A DNA stretch of 64,000 nt. Origin: Dendrolimus kikuchii (taxonomy: Eukaryota > Arthropoda > Insecta > Lepidoptera > Lasiocampidae). Location of the stretch: assembly GCA_019925095.2 (NCBI GenBank), contig CM034388.1, positions 3,149,501 through 3,213,500 of the forward strand, written 5' to 3'. Numbering within the stretch: the stretch's first letter is position 1; every line of letters begins with the position of its first letter. The position numbers and the translations under genes are program-made. Of this stretch, positions 57,747 through 64,000 are shown one piece after another. Under the pieces are notes generated by a model. It saw only the letters and a program-made list of their open reading frames with translations, ran no database searches and was not told the DNA's origin.

Positions 57747-57880
57747 ATGCGTGCATGACAAGAGCTATGAATGTCAAAGAAGCGAGTGAGGTGTGTAAGA
57801 ACAAGCCTGAATGGCGCTCTGTTGTTCGTGCCTACCCCGCAAGGGAACTGGCGTGAAGCTATGTATGTATGTATGTATAT
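57747..57880 (+). mobile_element. LINE-1f 3' end, copy 12, plus
   Basis: CGTGCATGACAAGAGC to (ATGT)n. Head to head with copy 11 across 30 bp. Confidence 0.87.
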
Positions 57881-58305
57881 ACTTATGTAAAGTATATACA
57901 ATAATAAATTTATTGCAACAACTATTTGTAACCTTTTTTGCTAACCCTACTGACCATCGACGCGTGACATCATGAGGCTATCGGCAAACCTTCTGCGCAC
58001 GGTTAGTAAAACTTACTCTTCACTTGTGATCTGTTCCCACTTGACCAATTTTTCAACATGCACAACACACATACATGTACTAACATTTTTTTTTGTTTTT
58101 TTTTTATGCCATGCTTGTAAGGAATTTGTGGAGACATATTGCAGCATAACATTTTAGCATGTCATGTCATTATTATAACTATCACATTATTTTTCTTTCC
58201 TTTTATTGTCTTGGTCTAATTGAGTATGCATTGTTTGCTACAACTCCATTAATTCTTCTAAAGGTAATTCTGTATCATACTTCTGTACAAAACTTAAAAA
58301 AAAAA

Positions 58306-58458
58306 AGAACTTTTTTTTTTTTTTTTATTGCAGGAGTTCAGCAGACAGGCAGACGGCCCACTTGGTGGAAAGCGGTTACCATCGCCTATGGACATTTGCA
58401 ACACCAAAGGTGCTACAAACGCGCTGCTGCTCTCTTAAAGGAGACTGGAACCTGGTCA
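58306..58458 (-). repeat. SINE-A fragment, minus
   Basis: T run, ATTGCAGGAGTTCAGCAG and on to GACTGGAACCTGGTCAC; the head is missing. Confidence 0.88.
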
Positions 58459-58744
58459 CTTGAGATATAAATAGAATATAAAGAAAAACAGTATTTAGCT
58501 AGACGTGTTGCTGGGGAGTTTCTTGCCGCTTCTTCTCTTTAACACCAATAACACGTTGCAAAGCGGTGTACATAGAATAGGAAGTAAAAAATTAAATTTT
58601 AACTTACATGTATGACCTTCAAATAGTGTTCTCCAGTGGAACTTATTTTGAATAAAAACTTTTTAATTTGTATTTGAATTTGAACCCTAAACCTTTTTAA
58701 CGCAACTTTATTAACAACGAAAACGAATTATTCAACACCACATT

Positions 58745-59116
58745 TTATTCAAAAACCGGTACTTTAATATATTCACCATTAACATAAATTGGACCGCACT
58801 GCCACAGACACTTAGGACATTCCAGTCTCTTATCCGAAAAATCCAGCTTATCCGATAGATCCGATATTTTATCCGAATCCGACATTCTCCAATGTCTCAT
58901 CTCTTTCATTCTACGACAATCCCTCGCGTGCAGGTACTTTGTTAGCTTTTCAATTTTTTCCGCCGCCATTTCCAAGTCGCCGTTGCAGGACTCCGGGACT
59001 TCGGAAACCTCTGTGCGGTTCTCGTGGGACAAGTCCCAAGACGCCACAGAGTCCGCGCCGATTGATAAAGTCCCGGCGGTGGCAGCTGTAACATTTTCTC
59101 GCTTAACTTTACGCAC
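58745..59116 (-). CDS. Last exon of the unidentified Cys-rich gene
   Basis: Acceptor TTGTTTTTCCATAG, starts VRKVKRENVTAATAGT and ends IKVPVFE and TAA/TAG-type stop at 58745. Confidence 0.75.
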   Translation of the reverse strand: MRKVKRENVTAATAGTLSIGADSVASWDLSHENRTEVSEVPESCNGDLEMAAEKIEKLTKYLHARDCRRMKEMRHWRMSDSDKISDLSDKLDFSDKRLECPKCLWQCGPIYVNGEYIKVPVFE

Positions 59117-62100
59117 CTATGGAAAAACAATGCATTCAGTCCACAGGCCTATGGGAAACTGAAATATCGGAACGACTCTTCATTAAGTTAAACATCCGCG
59201 ACCAAAACGGAATCATAAAACCTTAAACCACGGAACAAGTTCAGATGGGCCGCTTCCCCCTCCTGCTATCCAGGGGCGTAGCTGTCGCCGTATAAGCCAC
59301 ATGATGATACGGGGGACCCAGGCTCCAGGGGCCTTGTTATCACAATGTCTTTTTTCACCGTCAGCATTAGATTACGCCAGAACAACTGCCTAATGATGCA
59401 TTCTTTCACATACAGACAGGCAGACTGTCCAATTTTATGAGCATAGCTGGGCATTAGTAACGGATTAACTTTTAAGTTAACTTAAAAATATGTTAATGGA
59501 CTCGTTAACTTCCGTTAAATTTCCCAAGTCCATTTAATCGTTAATCCAGCAACAAATTTTTAAAGAGCAAAGCTCGAGTCTCGTCAAAATGTGGCTAGAG
59601 ATAAAGTCGAAAGACTTGTTATATGATGCGGCATTCCTCGGGGAACACATATTCGCAAATCTGTTTATTAAATATAATACTACTATACTCTCCTATTTAT
59701 CCGTGCAGGAACGGAGAAAGAATACAATTTCCTGCGGCTGGGCGGCCTGTCGTAAGAGGTGACTTAACAACCCACAGCCAGGTGGTAGGGCATTTGCCCG
59801 ACTGGATGGCTACCACCCCTGGTCTAAAGTATGTCGCCATAACAACCTTGAGTTGTGTTCCGGCATTAGTAACCAGGTTCCAGTCTCCCTTAAGAGAGCA
59901 GCAGCGCGTTTGTAGCACCTTTGGTGTTACAAATGTCCATAGGCGATGGTAACCGCTTTCCATCAAGTGGGCCGTCCGCCTGTCTGCTGATGTCCTGCAA
60001 TAAAAAAAACCCTCAAGCGCTGCAGTTGAACATCTTTTCTCCATGGGCAAGGATATACTACAGTCGAAACGAGCCTCGCTTTCAGACGAAAACCAACATA
60101 TTAATGTTCATGAAGGGGAATATTTATATTATGCCAGATGACTAAATTGACAGATAAATTGGACGGGTTATTATCGATTCCTCTAAGATGTAAGTAGTCT
60201 ATGTAGCAATTCGTCTAAATAGCAATCGGTCATTATATTACGAGCAAATCGTCTTAAAATTAGTTCGTCTAATTAGTGTGTCGTCCAGAACGCAACCAGG
60301 CTATCTTAAATAAAATAAATTCTAAATCTTACATATTCCAAATGAAAAAATATTGTTTGTCAATATGCCTATATTAAACACTGTAATAATTGTACCAGTC
60401 TTTTTTGTTTCTAACCTATTAACTTCCAGAACCAACAGTTTTTATAAGAAGATGCAATTTTTATCACGTGTTAACGGATTAACGATTAACGTTAACCTGC
60501 GTTAAATTTTCTGAAATGTAACGCTTTAACTTTTAAAGAAGTTCACTTTTTCAGGAACGGATTAGCGATTAACAAAGTTAACTATTTGATTAACGGTGCC
60601 CAGCTATGTTTATGAGTAGGTATACATAATTAACAAAGGAGACGCAGGGTTTTCACACCCTGGCACACAATATACGTAGTTAAGACGCCCCTGGTTACCA
60701 CCAGACGGTGGATTCCCAATGGACGATCGTTGGGTATAGGTACGCGATCTAAGAAGAAAAAGTACACTCAACATTTTTTGGGTTCGTTGCTTTGAAACCA
60801 AGAGGAGTCCTGTGGGTTGGTGCCGCAGCGACAAAATGGCGGCTGCTGGCCTTGCATCATAAACACGAACGGAGTGTTGCTACCACCTGATTGAACAGAC
60901 AATAGTTTTAACAAAATCCCAAATTAGACCATAGTACGTGACAATTGCTATTAATCACTATGTAGAGCCCGTAATCCACCTGCTGCTGGGCTCGGAGCTC
61001 TCCATGTTCAGAAGGGAATCGTCGGTATACCTCCATGATGCTTGTTCAAGACGAACTGGCGGGTTTAACACATTGATCTCGGTGTGCAGGTTTCACCACG
61101 ATATTTTCCTTCACCGTCAGCACGTCCTGAATGCTCCCCGGCCAGGTTCAAACTCGCATCAATTGATACGAGAGCACATTAGCCAGTATGCCATCAGGGC
61201 CTTTTTTTAGTTTGACGGCCTGCATGGTTAAACGAGTAAGACAGGCATCAATAAATAACATTCCTATCCGTGACGAAATGATACTAATTCCTGCGACCTG
61301 TCGCATGTCGTAAGTGGCGACAAAGCAACTCATAGTCCAACAAGGTGATAGGACATTTGCCAGCCTGGGTGGTTACTGTAACGACTAACTTCTTTAGTCG
61401 TCATATATATTAAGAAATATAATACTTTTGAATAGAAACGTAGAATGTCTCCCAAAACAATGGAAGAAAGAAAACGGCCAGCGGTTTCAGTGAATTTGTG
61501 AAGAGACTGGTTCAGTGAATTTTATATTTCTTAATATATATGACGACTAAAGAGGTAAGTCGTTATAGTTCGCGCCACGTAAAAAGACCGCTGGCTCTGA
61601 ACCTGTGCGGGTGCGATGCGATGGCCGGGAGAAGGCAAAGGGACGTGGAGGAAGAAGCAAGGAAGGACTCGCCTCGCCACCAGTCCGCCGCCACACTGCG
61701 CTCGTCCCCCGGGGGTTCACACACTCACTAGGATGTTGGTTTAATGTGCTTTGAACGAAATTATAAGTTTATTTCCCTTTATCGTGTTCCAATAATTTGT
61801 ATATATTTTATTGCGGTGACAGCCGTGACAACCCTTTTTACGTTTCTTATTGCGCATTCTTCTTTTAAAAGTTTACTCTTTTCTTGATGGCGAGGATGGG
61901 GAGGAAGAATTTACAAGGAGGTGTTCCTCGGCGCAACCAACCTGCGCAACGAGCGTTTTATCGATCAAATTGGGGGTAAACGGGGTGATACGACTGTACA
62001 CCTGCGCAGACACATCCCCTCCACAACCGCTCAGCGTTCTTTTCACGTGGCGGGACTTATACACTACCACTCCTGGTTTAGAGTATGCCGCCATAATAAC

Positions 62101-62488
62101 CTTGAGTTGTGTTCGTGCATCAGTAGCCAGGCTCCTGTTCTTCCTTCGCGGTCGCCATCTCTAATGTTGCACATGTCCATAGGCTACGGTAACCACTTTC
62201 CATCACGGGGGCCGTCGGCTTGTCTGCTCCAGTTTCAAAAACAAACCGAGAAATTCATCACAAACGTAACGTTTGTCTCCCGATGATTGTTATCACACTC
62301 ACCAGCCATGAATTCCCTCATGTTATCAGCAAACTGGGGGTTGCTCTGCCACTGTTCGAAGCAAGTCTTAAAGAACTCAGACGGGTTGTCCCTGCTGCGA
62401 CCGATGACATGCGTATGAAAGCATTCCTCGCAAAACAATTGGCCGTAATATATCTTCGGCTGGCTCGTGGGTACGGTGTGACAAAAGT
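58745..62488 (-). CDS. Two exons of an unidentified Cys-rich protein gene
   Basis: Minus-strand exons 62488-62303 and 59116-58745. The first encodes 61 codons with FCHTVPTSQPKIYYGQLFCE, then ECFHTHVIGRS and FEQWQSNPQFADNMREFMA; the C/H spacing (FC-H, FCEEC, H) looks like a zinc-binding PHD, B-box or LIM-like end. The second encodes 123 residues plus stop: a polar stretch, a helix-like EMAAEKIEKLTKYLHARDCR, then LECPKCLWQCGPIYVNGEY with CPKC and C. Codon use, splice sites and lack of repeat copies argue these are real host exons. Their phases do not match (1 versus 0), so an exon of 3n+2 bases is probably missing between them, or these are two genes. Upstream exons lie beyond the window. I do not recognise the family. 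Confidence 0.6.
59325..59441 (-). repeat. SINE-B fragment, minus
   Basis: Resembles the reverse complement of SINE-B (TTATCACAATG..TTTTTTCACCGTCAGC). The hAT element inserted into or next to it. Confidence 0.4.
59442..60608. mobile_element. hAT-family element with perfect 8-bp target duplication
   Basis: Ends CATAGCTGGGCA and TGCCCAGCTATG are exact complements, flanked by TTTATGAG on both sides (59434-59441 and 60609-60616), the hAT signature. Many GTTAAC and TTAACG words lie near both ends, probably transposase-binding sites. 1167 bp including a nested SINE-A; no transposase. Confidence 0.92.
59700..60008 (+). repeat. SINE-A copy, full length, nested in the hAT element
   Basis: From CCGTGCAGGAACGGAGAAAG to CTGCAATAAAAAAAA. 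Confidence 0.92.
60955..61175 (-). repeat. SINE-B copy, minus, degraded
   Basis: GGTTTCACCACGATATTTTCC..TTCACCGTCAGCACG and GGCCAGGTTCAAACTCG match reversed SINE-B with its B box. Confidence 0.6.
61379..61566. mobile_element. Foldback element, about 45-bp inverted ends
   Basis: TAACGACTAACTTCTTTAGT and following bases to TTAAGAAATATA are the near-exact complement of the sequence ending at 61566. 188 bp. Confidence 0.85.
61564..62065. mobile_element. Second inverted-repeat element
   Basis: TAGTTCGCGCCACGTAAAAA at the left is nearly the complement of TTTTCACGTGGCGGGACTTA at the right. It shares its left edge with the foldback element. GC-rich inside; no ORF I can support. Confidence 0.6.
62303..62488 (-). 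CDS. Internal exon of the unidentified Cys-rich gene
   Basis: Acceptor TTTTTGTCCATAG, donor GTGAGT, phase 1 at both ends. Conserved-looking Cys/His content with no stop. Confidence 0.7.
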
Positions 62489-62607
62489 CTATGGACAAAA
62501 ATCCAAATAAAAAATGTCCGTCCACATATATACATATACCTATCTATAATCCATAAGCCGTGGTCTGTCACTGACGCTGAAAGCTGCGCCCAGCATTAAT
62601 CTACGTC

Positions 62608-62625
62608 GGACGCCGCTTTCGGCGT
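62608..62625. repeat. Short GC-rich hairpin
   Basis: GACGCCG CTTT CGGCGTC, perfect 7-bp stem. 62500-63050 otherwise has no supported feature. Confidence 0.7.
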
Positions 62626-63064
62626 CGGGGAAACCTTATACCGGTGGTCACTCTCAAAACTTTAAGCGCGTGTCATTTTTTCGCGTATACTCTGTACGAT
62701 TGGACTAGTCCATTTGACAGATGTATTGACATCAGGAACGTGACGTCTTTACGCTGGAATATGCTCGGGAATGACAACAGATACGGCGTAAGAGGTATCG
62801 ACGCCGCGTCAGTCGTCTGAAAGAGGCCACAATAGTACATTTTTATAATAATCAATGCTCATATACTGTCTCTACTGTATAATACATTATTTAACCCTCA
62901 GACCCCTGCATACCTCAAGGAACAATTTCATTACATTTATTCAGGTAACTTAGTCTCTCAGATCTTCGGAAAACTTGTTACTTAAAACTCCTCTGTATAT
63001 AGTTATATACAGAGGCTAGTTAGCTTTTATGACAAATCCTTTACAGTTCAAGCAGTTCGTGATT

Positions 63065-63374
63065 GGGGATGCCGGGGGATGAGTTCCCGGTAATGGAAGA
63101 GACCTCGTGAGGGGGGCCCACGCCTACCAGAGCTGCGGAGAGGCTAGGCCATATACCCGTAGCCCTGGAATAAGGCGAAGGACGGAACACCCTGGGGTTT
63201 TAGTGGGTATCCCTAACCGAGGGTGGCAACAGCATGGCACCAGTCCTGACTGGGCATGCTGGTGCCACCCCCGATCTGGCGAATCCCACACACGGGTCGC
63301 GAATATCCCCCCAAGGTTCTGCCCTTGTCGCGGTTTATGGTCCTCAAGCGGATTTCCCCCGGCTAAAAAAAAAA
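63065..63374 (+). mobile_element. GC-rich poly(A) retroposon, plus
   Basis: Same family as 9944-10420. It ends in an A run and is flanked by TTCGTGATTGG (about 63055) and TTCGCGATTGG (63376), a target duplication with one mismatch. 63390-63685 is AT-rich without features. Confidence 0.82.
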
Positions 63375-63687
63375 AGTTCGCGATTGGAACATGCTGCCTA
63401 TCAATATCAAACTAGCCTATTTTAATAGACTTGTAAAGGATTATTATTACCTGACATCAAATAGCTCAATTTAAGGATGCAGCAGTAGTTATTGTCAGCT
63501 TTTTTCTCGTTTAATATTTATTTATGTAAGTATATTGTATAATATTTTATCTACATAATCTTATTAGTATAATATTTATATTTTATTAATGTATGTATAT
63601 TATATCATGCATGTATATATTTATAAGATATTGATTTGGTAGTGAGAATAATGCAACATACTTCTGTACTTATCAAACTTATTGTCC

Positions 63688-63800
63688 GTCCAAAGGTTGT
63701 CTGGAAGAAATCGCTAATACAGCGAGATAAGTCGCCTATTGTATTGTATTTTTTTTTCTGTTAACTGTATCTTTAAACCACAATAAATCATATACATTCA
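63688..63800 (+). mobile_element. LINE-2f 3' tail, copy 3
   Basis: GTTGTCTGGAAGAAATCGCTAATACAGCGAGATAAG..CACAATAAATC then ATTC repeats. 63801-64000 has no supported feature. Confidence 0.65.
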
Positions 63801-64000
63801 TTCAATAATCTCGCGAAGAGTATCACGCCGTACGCAGCCACGCAGCCTGTGCATTAAAATCCGATAACCCCTATTAAATTGATGGAAAAATCGCCAGAAC
63901 TACGCTAAACCTGATCACCCTGTCTGCTAAAGTTAGCCATTCGATATTTCAGCTGCCGCTGCCTATGTGTGGATGGCCTAAACCCATAACCTTGTACCGT

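Larger units (their letters stand above)
61270..62235 (+). repeat. SINE-A copy split by nested inverted-repeat elements
   Basis: SINE-A 5' half (CTGTCGCATGTCGTAAGTGG to GGTGGTTACTG) ends at 61378 and its 3' half resumes at about 62066 (CTACCACTCCTGGTTTAGAG) to 62235. About 690 bp separate them. Confidence 0.75.

Noticed and set aside
60610..60834. 74-residue minus-strand frame as the missing exon of the Cys-rich gene
   Set aside because: No matching splice phases, and a stop interrupts the frame from the best acceptor; the sequence resembles dispersed repeat DNA.

Overview
The window is animal nuclear DNA, almost certainly from a moth or butterfly. Genes have small exons with GT..AG introns and the background is AT-rich. 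Much of the sequence is transposable-element debris of a lepidopteran kind: rolling-circle Helitron-like elements ending in CTAG, 5'-truncated LINE 3' ends with TATG tails, tRNA-like SINEs, solo LTRs and MITEs. No bacterial operon, CRISPR array, rRNA or convincing tRNA gene was seen.

Four host loci can be supported. (1) Minus strand, about 7101 to 5063: a predicted five-exon gene for a 274-residue acidic protein with a C-terminal CxxC/HxxxH zinc-finger-like segment; function unknown. (2) Plus strand, 8533 to 32887: six exons of sphingolipid delta-4 desaturase (DES1; ifc in Drosophila), lacking only the first coding exon. (3) Plus strand, 40445 to 47583: a complete six-exon gene for a 252-residue four-helix membrane protein, possibly of the insect pasiflora/DUF4728 type. 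(4) Minus strand, 62488 to 58745: two exons of an unidentified cysteine-rich protein whose phases do not join, so at least one exon is missing.

The DES1 introns hold most of the mobile DNA: three near-identical Helitron-like copies of about 770 bp, three solo LTRs of one family (each with a 4-bp target duplication), a gypsy-type retrotransposon that lost its integrase core, a Tc1-like transposon with intact ends and a broken transposase, poly(A) retroposons, and many copies of one SINE and one LINE 3' end. Between DES1 and the membrane-protein gene are a hAT-like or TA-flanked terminal-inverted-repeat element, a TAA-flanked MITE, a second MITE family in two copies, the longest LINE copy, and a decayed Penelope-like element with a GIY-YIG remnant inside inverted pseudo-LTRs.

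Just after the membrane-protein stop codon lies a roughly 90-bp minisatellite of about nine units. From 49 to 58 kb there is no host gene, only a pogo-like MITE, a degenerate two-fold segmental duplication and inverted repeats. A hAT element with a perfect 8-bp target duplication and a nested SINE sits in the intron of the last gene.

I saw no clearly new biochemical system. The observations most worth a second look are antisense SINE tails that supply splice-acceptor-like sequences in DES1 introns, the Penelope-like element with hammerhead-like sequence at both ends, the large foldbacks, the minisatellite, and the two genes of unknown function. All calls are by eye, without database searches.
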